Numbered from the stretch's first letter, positions 1-6,840 are shown. The stretch: 9,216 bases of DNA from Rhodoferax sp. (GCA_030833685.1 JAURGS010000091.1:1-9216); one strand, 5' to 3'. The notes: generated by a model not told the origin, from the letters alone. Numbers and translations: made by a program.

Positions 1-891
1 GGTCTGGTCGTAGCCATCAAACACCAGTTGCTGAAGATAGGCCAGGCAATCGGGTTGACCCCAGTCACTGGCAATTTGAGACGCAATCTTTGGATGCGTT
101 TTCCCGATGATCAACAGCGCAGCCCGACGTTGCGCTTGAGCAGCCGGGCCCTGGTCTGCAATGCTGATGATGTCTTTTGGCGTTTTCGGCTCAGGAACAG
201 CCAACTCATCCAAGTTCTCGAATGCAAAATTCAGATCGGCACTCGACTCATCGACTGAGGCGCTCAACTCCATGGGCTGGGTCGCCGCAAAATCCTCCTG
301 AGGTTCTTGCTCACGCCCAGCGCGCGCAGACAAAGCTGCAGCCTGCTCTGCGCTCAAACGTCTACCTTCTTTGTCAACGGGGTATTCTGGTACCGCGGCA
401 TATTTTTGGACTTTGGCGGGTGTCCGACGAATCTCCGCATCGTTGACTTCGTTGAAAACTGCCCAAACCGAATCGGTATCGGCCTCTTTCACGTCGACCT
501 GCCCTTGGGCCAAGGGCCGCGCACGAGATCGCCGTTCAACCAGCGGATCACCAGTCAGCTCGTGAATACCTGCAGCCTTGGAGCGATGCGCATCAGTCAC
601 CACGCGGTGAGCGCCCAGAACAGCGCCCAGAAACTCTTTGACGAATTCATTTTCACGCTCAGAAAAAGGCCTGGCCGCCACGTGATCAGGGTCCCGGCGC
701 CTGAGCGCCAAGAGTTTGAGATAGGTCTCGCAGGCTGGGGTACCCCAAAGTAGTGACAGCTTGTCGGCAACGCGTTCGTTCTGGCCGCCTAGGACCTCTT
801 GAATCAAATCAAGTACAGCGTTTTGGTCACCATCCGCAAAAGCTTTCGCTATGGTGGCACGAAGAGATAAGGGCAAATTTTTATCGCTCAT
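1..891 (-). CDS. Unrecognised protein, N-terminal part (297 codons), runs off the left edge
   Basis: I do not recognise this protein. The minus strand is open without a stop from an ATG at 889-891 to base 1. The next in-frame stop upstream lies near 983, and this is the only ATG between. No clear Shine-Dalgarno precedes it. The product is soluble-looking, with no signal peptide or membrane segment. Residues 1-100 are probably helical. Residues 110-265 are rich in Ala, Glu, Asp, Arg and Pro and read like a flexible linker. Two segments match each other: W49-G-x-P-x-C-x-x-Y-L-x-x-L61 and W277-G-x-P-x-C-x-x-Y-L-x-x-L289, each after an Ala-containing helix and followed by charged residues. This suggests a duplicated small helical domain with the second copy cut by the window edge. 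It lies 112 bases downstream of the DUF2322-like gene on the same strand. That it is coding is fairly sure from the long open frame, protein-like composition and lack of a better frame; its function is unknown. Confidence 0.75.
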   Translation of the reverse strand, partial: MSDKNLPLSLRATIAKAFADGDQNAVLDLIQEVLGGQNERVADKLSLLWGTPACETYLKLLALRRRDPDHVAARPFSERENEFVKEFLGAVLGAHRVVTDAHRSKAAGIHELTGDPLVERRSRARPLAQGQVDVKEADTDSVWAVFNEVNDAEIRRTPAKVQKYAAVPEYPVDKEGRRLSAEQAAALSARAGREQEPQEDFAATQPMELSASVDESSADLNFAFENLDELAVPEPKTPKDIISIADQGPAAQAQRRAALLIIGKTHPKIASQIASDWGQPDCLAYLQQLVFDGYDQT

Positions 892-1003
892 TGTTGATGC
901 ACATGCGTCAGGCCATACGCCCTTGGCCCTAAATGGTAACGCGCAGGCCCTATGGCTCTGTCCCAGGCTTCAAAATACCGGCGACCCGCCATTTGTGCTG
1001 CGC

Positions 1004-1327
1004 TCAGTGGGTCTCTCGCAAAAGCGTGTTGACGCGCAAACTGCCGCCTCCTTTTGTCAACGACAACAGGCGATCGATATTGGGGTGACTGCCCGGATTC
1101 AATCGGGCGTGCTCTGTGTGCTCCGCAAAAAGGCTCAAACCTTCATTAGCCGCCGCGAGGTTAATCACGCCATACTTGGATGCCAGGTAGGCATAAACCG
1201 CCAGAGAGCCCGCCTGCCCTGTCCGGTTCTCAATGACAGCCAGACGCTGTCCAGCCTCATCCCAAAGTTCAAGCGCTGCGACATGGTCTACCGACGGCAA
1301 GCCCCGAAGAATCTCTGAAAACTTCAT
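1004..1327 (-). CDS. Small conserved protein, DUF2322-like, 107 aa
   Basis: This is a short soluble protein with no signal peptide or membrane segment. Its segments L-P-S-V-D-H (residues 10-15), G-S-L-A-V-Y near residue 40, F-A-E-H-T-E near 67 and H-P-N-I-D-R-L near 81 match my memory of the uncharacterised DUF2322 family of proteobacteria, which is about 100 residues long. No biochemical function is known to me for that family. I start at the ATG at 1325-1327, which gives the family-like N-terminus M-K-F-S-E-I-L. A TTG six codons further upstream (1345) is less likely. A GAGA lies about 8 bases before the ATG. It sits 143 bases downstream of the PilZ gene and 112 bases upstream of the left-edge gene, all on one strand, so joint transcription is possible but not shown. 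The family name is from recall of motifs, not a search. Confidence 0.72.
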   Translation of the reverse strand: MKFSEILRGLPSVDHVAALELWDEAGQRLAVIENRTGQAGSLAVYAYLASKYGVINLAAANEGLSLFAEHTEHARLNPGSHPNIDRLLSLTKGGGSLRVNTLLRETH

Positions 1328-1470
1328 TGCGAGTGTCTCAAACAAGGAGAAATCATGGCGTAGCTGCGGTGCCAGCGCTTTTCAAATTCAGGCTTAGGCG
1401 GCGTTCGCCAACGCGCAAGACCTCGGTTTCCACATGACGCGCACGACCTCCGCCAAGGCCAACCCAACAC

Positions 1471-1989
1471 CTATGCCTTACCCGCCAAGCGTGCCAAAGA
1501 TCGCCGCTGCAGCTCCAAAATCAAGCTCACGAGTTCATGCGGTGGCTCGATGTGTTCACCAGAAATCGAGTGGGGGAAAAACAGGCCTAAACCACGCGCG
1601 TCACGGCGACGCAGAATGGCCGTGTGGCTCTGGGTCTCGTCAGCGAGTTCCAACACAACCTCAACCTCACCCATCAGAGGGACGTCCAATTTCTCATCGT
1701 CGTGGATTTGCACCGATATGCCGGTGACGCTTAAGTCGTTGGCCGTGGCACCCACCGCGCGCCCATTGGCGAGCAAGGACACACCCAGATCCATCAACAC
1801 TGCCGAGCTGAGGCGGAAAGTCTGTCGCTGGTTAGCCTGTCCATCGCTCAATGACCCCAAAAAACGCGACAACTTTTGAATGTCCTGCGCGTCAAGTGCA
1901 GGAGACAGCTGGCCAGTCGCAGCACTGCTCAAATGGAGCGCACTGCCATCAAACTCAAAGTGGAGATCGCCTAAATCCAGTGTTTTCAT
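1471..1989 (-). CDS. PilZ-domain protein, putative c-di-GMP receptor, 172 aa
   Basis: The protein has a PilZ domain, the common receptor fold for the second messenger c-di-GMP. The binding signature is complete: R-x-x-x-R at R55 to R59, then D-x-S-x-x-G at D85, S87 and G90, with the usual spacing of about 25 residues. A beta-rich stretch follows (residues about 91-140), ending with an R-R-R-D segment and G-L-G-L-F-F. The first 50 residues are a short N-terminal extension, and residues 147-172 form a probable amphipathic helix. There is no enzymatic GGDEF or EAL domain and no membrane segment, so it is likely a cytoplasmic effector. Its target (motility, exopolysaccharide, type IV pili or other) cannot be told from the neighbours. 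The ATG at 1987-1989 follows a weak GGTAAC. The gene comes after the terminator of the tRNA block and probably has its own promoter in 1990-2155, although I see no convincing -35/-10 pair there. Confidence 0.87.
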   Translation of the reverse strand: MKTLDLGDLHFEFDGSALHLSSAATGQLSPALDAQDIQKLSRFLGSLSDGQANQRQTFRLSSAVLMDLGVSLLANGRAVGATANDLSVTGISVQIHDDEKLDVPLMGEVEVVLELADETQSHTAILRRRDARGLGLFFPHSISGEHIEPPHELVSLILELQRRSLARLAGKA

Positions 1990-2155
1990 GGAGTTACCTG
2001 TCTGTTACCGCGGACACGATTACACAAAAAAGCTGCGCTACTGTAACGCTTCTGCAAACACCCTGGGGAAAACACTGGGCGCAAGGTCCTTCACTCTTCT
2101 TGACACAGCGTTCTGTCTGGCGACAAGCTTTTGACGCGATGGTAAGAATTGAACC

Positions 2156-2194
2156 AAAAAAAAGGCCTGATCAAGGTGCGCATCAGGCCTTTTT
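2156..2194 (-). terminator. Rho-independent terminator after tRNA-Pro, possibly bidirectional
   Basis: A perfect inverted repeat GGCCTGAT (2164-2171) and ATCAGGCC (2182-2189) encloses a 10-base loop. On the minus strand it is followed by eight T residues (complement of 2156-2163), and on the plus strand by five T residues (2190-2194). The flanking A/T runs extend the possible stem to 13 pairs. It begins 5 bases after the encoded CCA end of the tRNA, so it ends the tRNA and the operon transcript. The plus-strand T run means it could also stop antisense transcription entering the cluster. Confidence 0.92.
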
Positions 2195-2199
2195 GGGAT

Positions 2200-2276
2200 T
2201 GGTCGGTGTGAAAGGATTCGAACCTTCGACCCCTTGCACCCCATGCAAGTGCGCTACCAGGCTGCGCCACACACCG
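2200..2276 (-). tRNA. tRNA-Pro, anticodon GGG, CCA encoded
   Basis: The minus strand folds as a complete 77-base tRNA. The acceptor arm pairs CGGTGTG (2270-2276) with CACACCG (2204-2210), the discriminator is A (2203) and the CCA tail is encoded (2200-2202). The D arm contains GCGCAGCCTGGTAGCGC and the T arm contains GGTTCGAATCC. The anticodon stem CTTGC/GCAAG closes the 7-base loop ATGGGGT, giving anticodon GGG, which reads CCC and CCU proline codons. The sequence closely resembles Escherichia coli proline tRNAs. It lies 32 bases after the merR-like gene and just before a strong terminator, so it can be released from the operon transcript as well as made from its own promoter. Confidence 0.97.
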
Positions 2277-2285
2277 AAGGGTGAC

Positions 2286-2291
2286 ATTATA
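2286..2291 (-). promoter_or_regulatory. Candidate -10 element of a tRNA-Pro promoter
   Basis: A perfect TATAAT on the minus strand ends 9 bases before the mature tRNA 5' end, so transcription would start only one or two bases upstream of the tRNA. The spacer side is GC-rich (GGCCCCGGCCCC), and no good -35 hexamer is seen 16-18 bases upstream, inside the end of the merR-like gene. The position fits a tRNA promoter, but the lack of a -35 box keeps this tentative. Confidence 0.5.
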
Positions 2292-2308
2292 GGGGCCGGG
2301 GCCGTTCT

Positions 2309-2761
2309 TCAGAGGTCTTGCGACAACAGATCTTGAATGGCTAACAGCTCCTGGCGCAACTGGCGCATGGTATTGCGCTGCAAAGGCGATAAGGCCGCCT
2401 TAGGTATGCGGTAGCTGGACTCCTCCAACATGGCTTCGGTCAGTTCAATCACCTCGATGCCCTCTACGACGTTCGGCAAATCCGGTGCGGAGCGCCGCTC
2501 AGCCTGCATCAGTTCTTGCATTTTGTTGCGCGCCCCAACGATTGTGAAACCCTGCTCATACAAAAGGTCGCGGATCCGGCGGATCATCATGACCTCATGA
2601 TGCTGGTAATACCGGCGATTGCCACGCCGCTTCATGGGTTTGAGCTGACTAAACTCTTGTTCCCAATAACGCAGCACATGCGGTTTAACCCCGCACAAAT
2701 TCGCCACCTCACCAATGGTGAAGTATCGTTTGGTGGGGATCAAAGGTAGGCTCGACTCCAT
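2309..2761 (-). CDS. MerR-family transcriptional regulator next to ihfA, 150 aa
   Basis: The N-terminal part (residues about 12-80) is a MerR winged helix-turn-helix: Y-F-T-I-G-E-V-A (13-20), C-G-V-K-P-H-V-L-R-Y-W-E (23-34) and R-R-Y-Y (49-52), with a probable dimerisation helix after it. The C-terminal part (about 85-150) is short and has no Cys pair or cluster typical of metal- or redox-sensing MerR proteins and no large ligand-binding domain, so the inducer is unknown. A gene of this type directly after ihfA is, to my knowledge, a common arrangement in beta- and gamma-proteobacteria. The ATG at 2759-2761 has only a weak GAG upstream, and 64 bases separate it from ihfA. The gene probably belongs to the pheST-ihfA transcript. 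Its targets cannot be inferred here. Confidence 0.88.
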   Translation of the reverse strand: MESSLPLIPTKRYFTIGEVANLCGVKPHVLRYWEQEFSQLKPMKRRGNRRYYQHHEVMMIRRIRDLLYEQGFTIVGARNKMQELMQAERRSAPDLPNVVEGIEVIELTEAMLEESSYRIPKAALSPLQRNTMRQLRQELLAIQDLLSQDL

Positions 2762-2825
2762 GGATGCATTCTCGGGTCGTCAACAGGCCAGGGGCATTTT
2801 AAGGCGCTGCGCTGGGCCTAAACAC

Positions 2826-3161
2826 TCATGCCCCAGAGGCGGGTTCACCAGGCGATTGAATTTGCTCCTTGAGCTTTTGACTGGCGTGAAAGGTCACGAC
2901 ACGCCGGGCATCAATGGCCACAACTTCTCCGGTTCGTGGATTTCGCCCCGGTCTGGCGGCCTTGGTTCGAATCTGAAAATTGCCAAATCCACTGATCTTG
3001 ACGTCCTCGCCATCGACCAAGCTGGCCAGGATCTGATCAAAGAATGCGTCAACCATATCCTTGGCCTCGCGCTTGTTCAAGCCAATTTGCTCAAACAGCA
3101 AATCAGACAACTGTGCCTTGGTCAACGCCGGCGTCGTCAGAGATTCAACTGTGATATCCAT
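2826..3161 (-). CDS. ihfA: Integration host factor subunit alpha, 111 aa
   Basis: This is the alpha subunit of the IHF heterodimer, which bends DNA sharply at specific sites and shapes the nucleoid, recombination and transcription. The HU/IHF fold spans the whole protein: L-T-K-A-Q-L-S-D-L-L-F near the start, G-F-G-N-F-Q-I-R in the middle, then R-P-G-R-N-P-R-T-G-E with the DNA-intercalating proline in the arm, and R-R-V-V-T-F-H. Compared with the 99-residue Escherichia coli protein it has about 12 extra residues at the N-terminus and a short Pro/Gly/Ala tail. I chose the ATG at 3159-3161 because AAAGGA stands 5 bases upstream. A TTG at 3185 would add eight residues and lies before that ribosome site. 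The gene follows pheT by 30 bases. The pheST-ihfA arrangement is the same as in Escherichia coli. Confidence 0.96.
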   Translation of the reverse strand: MDITVESLTTPALTKAQLSDLLFEQIGLNKREAKDMVDAFFDQILASLVDGEDVKISGFGNFQIRTKAARPGRNPRTGEVVAIDARRVVTFHASQKLKEQIQSPGEPASGA

Positions 3162-3191
3162 AGTGTTCCTTTCAAAAAGGTCCAAAAGCCG

Positions 3192-5600
3192 TCAAGCGCG
3201 TTGCTTCGCGCCGAGTTTATCGCTCAGCTCGGCCAGAACCGTAGCAACTGACGCGTCTATTTCCACATCGGTCAGGGCACGGCCATCTGAATTCAGACTC
3301 AAGCGAATAGCCATGCTTTTTTCACTGGAGTTCGCGGGCCTGTAGATATCAAACAAATTGGCCTGACGCAACAATCCTTGAACAGGGGCTGCCCAAATCA
3401 CGCGCATCAAATCGTCATGGCTTACTGACTCCTCTACCAGCACCGCAATATCTCTTTCTACAGCTTGAAATTTCGATACGCCTGAAAAAACAGGCACCTG
3501 TCGCGAAACCAGGGGCTCAAGGTCAATCTCAAAGAGGATAGGGGTCTGATTGAGCTCGTAGGCCTGACACCACTGCGGATGCAACTCACCCACAAATCCA
3601 ATTGGTCGGTCTTGCAGCCAAACGCGCGCGCAGCGGCCTGGGTGAAGCGCTGGATGGTCAGCGGCCTCAAACCGCAAGGACAACGGGGCGAACAAAGCTT
3701 GCATATCGCCCTTCGCGTCATAAAAATCGACCTCGCGCTTGGCGCCCGTCCAGTCCGGGGCGTCGCTCAATCCTGTAGCCAGTGCCGACAGACGCATTGG
3801 CTGATCAAAACCTTGCACCGTCTCATCGCTGTTCTGGACCGATGGGTCACGCAAAAAAACCCGACCGACTTCGAAAACCCGCACCCGCTGCGCTTTGCGA
3901 TCTTGGTTGAACTTCAACACCTGGATCAAGGACCCGATCAACGTTGATCGCATCACGCTCATCTGACTGGCAATTGGATTGAGCAGGCGAATGGGACTCG
4001 CATTGCCAGCCAACTCACGCTCCCATCGCTCCTCGACAAAGCTGAAATTAATCGTCTCCTGGTACCCCAAGCCAGCCATCGCATGCCGAACCGCGTAGGG
4101 GTTTCTGCGCGCTTCAGGCAGGATTCGTGCCGTCACGGGCGCAATAGGCGGCGTGTCTGGTAATTTGTCGTAGCCCACGACACGGGCGATCTCTTCAATC
4201 AAATCTTCTTCAATTTGCAAGTCAAATCGATAAGAGGGTGCCGTGACGATCAGCTTGCGGCTCGATTCTTGAACCTCCAGACCCAGGGCCCGCAACGCTG
4301 TCGCACACTGTTCCTGGGTCAGCGTCATGCCAAGCACTTTGCATACCCTGTCCACACGCAGGACCACTGGTGCGGCTTGCGGCATCGCGCTTTGTTGGTC
4401 GGTGGTCGGTCCGACTTGGGTATTTGGCGTACCGCAAATCTCGACAATCAATTGCGTGATGCGCTCGATATGCTCACAGGTCGTGGCAGGATCGACACCG
4501 CGCTCAAAACGATGCCCTGCGTCAGTGGAAAAATTGAACCGACGCGATCGACCAGCGATGGAGCGTGGCCACCAAAACGCCGCTTCGACATAAACATGGC
4601 GGGTTTCATCTGACACCGCGGTCGCATCCCCACCCATGATTCCCGCCAAAGACTCTACCGCCTGTTCATCAGCGATAACGCCGACCGAGTCATCGAGCTC
4701 CACCGTGCTGCCATTGAGCAACTTAAGCCGTTCGCCAGCCCTACCCCAACGAACCTCCAAGCCGCCATGAATTTTGTCGAAGTCAAATATATGGCTAGGG
4801 CGACCCACCTCAAACATCACGTAGTTGGAAATGTCGACCAGTGGCGTCACGCTGCGTTGGCCACAACGCGCCAATCGGTCCACCATCCACTGCGGGGTCT
4901 TGGCCATCGGATTCACGTTTCGAACAATGCGCCCAGAGAAGCGGCCGCACAGGTCGGGTGCAGCGATGTTGACCGGCAAAACGTCGTTCAGGCTGGTAGC
5001 CACAGGGGTGAAAGTCGGGGACTGAAGCGGTGCGCCGGTCAGGGCAGACAACTCACGGGCCACACCAAAAACGCTCAGACAATGCGCCAGGTTGGGCGTC
5101 AGCTTCAGGGTGAAGAGGGTGTCATCGAGGTCCAGCAAAACGCGCACATCAAGACCAAGTTTTGCATCTTGGGGGAGTTCAAGCAAACCACTGTGGTCTT
5201 CGGATAATTGGAGTTCCCGCGCGGAGCACAGCATCCCGTAACTCTCAACACCACGCAGTTTTCCCACGCCGATCGTGAAGGGTTTGCCATCTTCAGCGGG
5301 CGGCAGTTGCGCACCCACAGTGGCAAGGGGCACTTTGATGCCGGCGCGCGCGTTGGCCGCGCCGCAGACGATGGTCAGCCGCTCAGCCTTGCCCACATCA
5401 ACTTCGCAGACGCGCAGGCGTTCAGCATTGGGATGCTGCCCAGCAGTGACGATTTCGCCAACGACTACGCCAGAGAACGGCGGCGCGACAGGCCGCAGTT
5501 CCTCGACTTCCAAGCCTGCCATGGTCAGGGTGTCGGCGAGTTGCTGCGTGCTCAATGGCGGGTTACAGAATTCTCGCAGCCAGGATTCAGGAAATTGCAT
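3192..5600 (-). CDS. pheT: Phenylalanyl-tRNA synthetase beta subunit, 802 aa
   Basis: This is the beta chain of the alpha2-beta2 PheRS, which charges tRNA-Phe and edits Tyr-tRNA-Phe. The full domain order is present: an EMAP/OB-type tRNA-binding region at about 40-150 (H-P-N-A-E-R-L-R-V-C at 56-65, G-M-L-C-S at 122-126), B3/B4 editing region at about 215-390 (V-D-I-S-N-Y-V at 255-261, H-I-F-D-F-D at 270-275), a B5 domain at about 410-485 (E-E-I-A-R-V-V-G-Y at 469-477), an inactive catalytic-like core at about 492-700, and an FDX-ACB anticodon-binding domain at about 709-802 (V-E-R-D-I-A-V-L-V). The length fits the roughly 800-residue bacterial family. The ATG at 5598-5600 is the only candidate start after an in-frame TGA at 5622-5624, although its ribosome site is weak (GGA 3 bases upstream). 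It lies 56 bases after pheS in the same operon. Confidence 0.98.
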   Translation of the reverse strand: MQFPESWLREFCNPPLSTQQLADTLTMAGLEVEELRPVAPPFSGVVVGEIVTAGQHPNAERLRVCEVDVGKAERLTIVCGAANARAGIKVPLATVGAQLPPAEDGKPFTIGVGKLRGVESYGMLCSARELQLSEDHSGLLELPQDAKLGLDVRVLLDLDDTLFTLKLTPNLAHCLSVFGVARELSALTGAPLQSPTFTPVATSLNDVLPVNIAAPDLCGRFSGRIVRNVNPMAKTPQWMVDRLARCGQRSVTPLVDISNYVMFEVGRPSHIFDFDKIHGGLEVRWGRAGERLKLLNGSTVELDDSVGVIADEQAVESLAGIMGGDATAVSDETRHVYVEAAFWWPRSIAGRSRRFNFSTDAGHRFERGVDPATTCEHIERITQLIVEICGTPNTQVGPTTDQQSAMPQAAPVVLRVDRVCKVLGMTLTQEQCATALRALGLEVQESSRKLIVTAPSYRFDLQIEEDLIEEIARVVGYDKLPDTPPIAPVTARILPEARRNPYAVRHAMAGLGYQETINFSFVEERWERELAGNASPIRLLNPIASQMSVMRSTLIGSLIQVLKFNQDRKAQRVRVFEVGRVFLRDPSVQNSDETVQGFDQPMRLSALATGLSDAPDWTGAKREVDFYDAKGDMQALFAPLSLRFEAADHPALHPGRCARVWLQDRPIGFVGELHPQWCQAYELNQTPILFEIDLEPLVSRQVPVFSGVSKFQAVERDIAVLVEESVSHDDLMRVIWAAPVQGLLRQANLFDIYRPANSSEKSMAIRLSLNSDGRALTDVEIDASVATVLAELSDKLGAKQRA

Positions 5601-5656
5601 AGGTCCGAAGAGATCAGGTTTTCAGGGGTAGGCGGCTTGCAGCAGCTTTTTTTTGC

Positions 5657-6733
5657 TTAGCGAAACTGTGACAAAAAGCGAATATCGCCGTCGAAAAATA
5701 GACGCAAATCGTTGACGCCATAACGCAGCATCGTGAGACGATCTGGGCCCATGCCAAATGCAAAACCGATGTAGCGCTCCGGATCAAGGCCCATGTTACG
5801 AATAACTTGCGGGTGTACCTGGCCCGATCCCGCGACTTCAAGCCAACGACCGGCGAGCGGCCCGCTTGAAAATTGAATATCAATTTCTGCGCTGGGTTCC
5901 GTAAAAGGGAAAAAACTCGGACGAAAGCGCAGAACCAGGTCATGCGACTCGAAAAATGTTTTGCAAAAATCCGTGAACACGTACTTCAGGTCCTTGAAGC
6001 TCACCTGTTCCCCTACCCAAAGTCCCTCGCACTGATGAAACATGGGGGAATGCGTGGCGTCACTGTCAACCCGGTAAGTCCGCCCTGGCGCGATGACGCG
6101 AATCTCCGGCATATCACCTGTGAACAGGCCATCTGGTGTGAGCACCTCACCGGCCAGCGCACGGTGTTTTTTGACGTGTTGTACCGCATAGCGTATCTGC
6201 ATGGGGCTGGTGTGCGTGCGCAGCAGATTGGGTGCTTGTGCTGTGCCACCTTCGACATAGAACGTGTCATGCATGGAGCGCGCCGGATGGTCTTGGGGTG
6301 TGTTCAGCGCCGTGAAATTGAACCAGTCTGTCTCGATCTCAGGCCCCTGCGCCACATCAAACCCCATGGACGAAAAAATCGCCTCGACACGCTCGAGCGT
6401 GCGCGACACAGGGTGCAAACCCCCTTGGCCCCGCTCTCGCCCTGGCAAGGTTACATCCAGGGCCTGTGCCTGAAGCTGTTTGTTCAGCTGCTCCTGCTGC
6501 AGTTCAACTCGCCGGGCACCCAGAGAGGCTTCGATGGCCTGTTTGGCCAAGTTCATTGCCGCACCCATGGTCTTCTTCTCATCGACCGACAGGCTTGACA
6601 TACCCTTCATCATCTCTGTGATGCGGCCCGACTTGCCGAGAAACAGAGCCTTGGCATTTTCAAGGTCGGCGGGCGTTAAAGCCGCAGCAAAAGCCTCTCG
6701 AGCGTTTTTGACGAGTTGATCAAAGTCGTTCAT
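5657..6733 (-). CDS. pheS: Phenylalanyl-tRNA synthetase alpha subunit, 358 aa
   Basis: This is the catalytic chain of PheRS, a class II synthetase. Residues 1-90 form the N-terminal coiled coil that contacts tRNA. The catalytic domain covers about 105-358: T-H-T-S-P-M at 173-178, the motif 2 region R-V-D-S-D-A-T-H-S-P-M-F-H-Q (221-234), the F-R-P-S-F-F-P-F-T-E-P-S-A-E segment (270-283) and motif 3 G-F-A-F-G-M-G-P-D-R-L (323-333). A325 corresponds to A294 of the Escherichia coli enzyme, which shapes the phenylalanine pocket. The protein is about 30 residues longer than the 327-residue Escherichia coli form, partly from an insertion at about 186-208 before P-E-I-R-V-I-A-P-G-R. The start ATG at 6731-6733 has a weak ribosome site. 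A terminator-like hairpin lies in the 107-base gap after rplT, so expression is probably set by attenuation or read-through. Confidence 0.98.
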   Translation of the reverse strand: MNDFDQLVKNAREAFAAALTPADLENAKALFLGKSGRITEMMKGMSSLSVDEKKTMGAAMNLAKQAIEASLGARRVELQQEQLNKQLQAQALDVTLPGRERGQGGLHPVSRTLERVEAIFSSMGFDVAQGPEIETDWFNFTALNTPQDHPARSMHDTFYVEGGTAQAPNLLRTHTSPMQIRYAVQHVKKHRALAGEVLTPDGLFTGDMPEIRVIAPGRTYRVDSDATHSPMFHQCEGLWVGEQVSFKDLKYVFTDFCKTFFESHDLVLRFRPSFFPFTEPSAEIDIQFSSGPLAGRWLEVAGSGQVHPQVIRNMGLDPERYIGFAFGMGPDRLTMLRYGVNDLRLFFDGDIRFLSQFR

Positions 6734-6756
6734 AAAACTCGTTTCACAAATTCAAT

Positions 6757-6790
6757 AAAAAAGGGCCAGCGCTTGGATAAGCCCCGGCCC
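6757..6790 (-). terminator. Terminator-like hairpin in the pheS leader, candidate attenuator
   Basis: On the minus strand GGGCCGGGGCTT pairs with AAGCGCTGGCCC: 10 Watson-Crick pairs, one G-T pair and one mismatch, closing the loop ATCC (6775-6778). Six T residues follow (complement of 6757-6762), which gives a textbook intrinsic terminator. Only 23 bases separate the T tract from the pheS ATG, too few for a complete promoter plus leader. Unless a promoter lies within or upstream of the hairpin in another form, pheS transcripts must pass through it. In Escherichia coli this same gap holds the pheM leader and the pheST attenuator, which is why I call it a candidate attenuator. Confidence 0.85.
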
Positions 6791-6808
6791 CTGTCTGATT
6801 CACAGGCA

Positions 6809-6828
6809 CGCCGCTCGAGCAAGCGGCG
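6809..6828 (-). other. Upstream hairpin in the rplT-pheS gap
   Basis: A perfect 7-pair stem CGCCGCT/AGCGGCG closes a 6-base loop, 13 bases after the rplT stop. A second, weaker stem CCTGT/ACAGG (6790-6806) lies between it and the terminator hairpin and touches the terminator's first G. Together they could form alternative leader structures or simply protect the 3' end of the rplT message. No T tract follows this stem, so it is not a terminator by itself. Confidence 0.5.
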
Positions 6829-6840
6829 GCAGAATCACAC

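Noticed and set aside
307..753. Plus-strand open frame of 148 codons
   Set aside because: It lies opposite the long minus-strand frame 1-891, which has better composition and an internal repeat.
851..1318. Plus-strand open frame of 155 codons
   Set aside because: It overlaps the opposite-strand DUF2322-like gene and the start of the left-edge gene and shows no family motif.
1401..1414. Hairpin GCGTT/AACGC in the gap after the PilZ gene
   Set aside because: It has only 5 pairs and no T tract, so there is no support for a terminator.
5873..6598. Plus-strand open frame of 241 codons opposite pheS
   Set aside because: It is fully antisense to the well-conserved pheS coding sequence, has no recognisable domain, and is best explained as a shadow of GC-biased codons.
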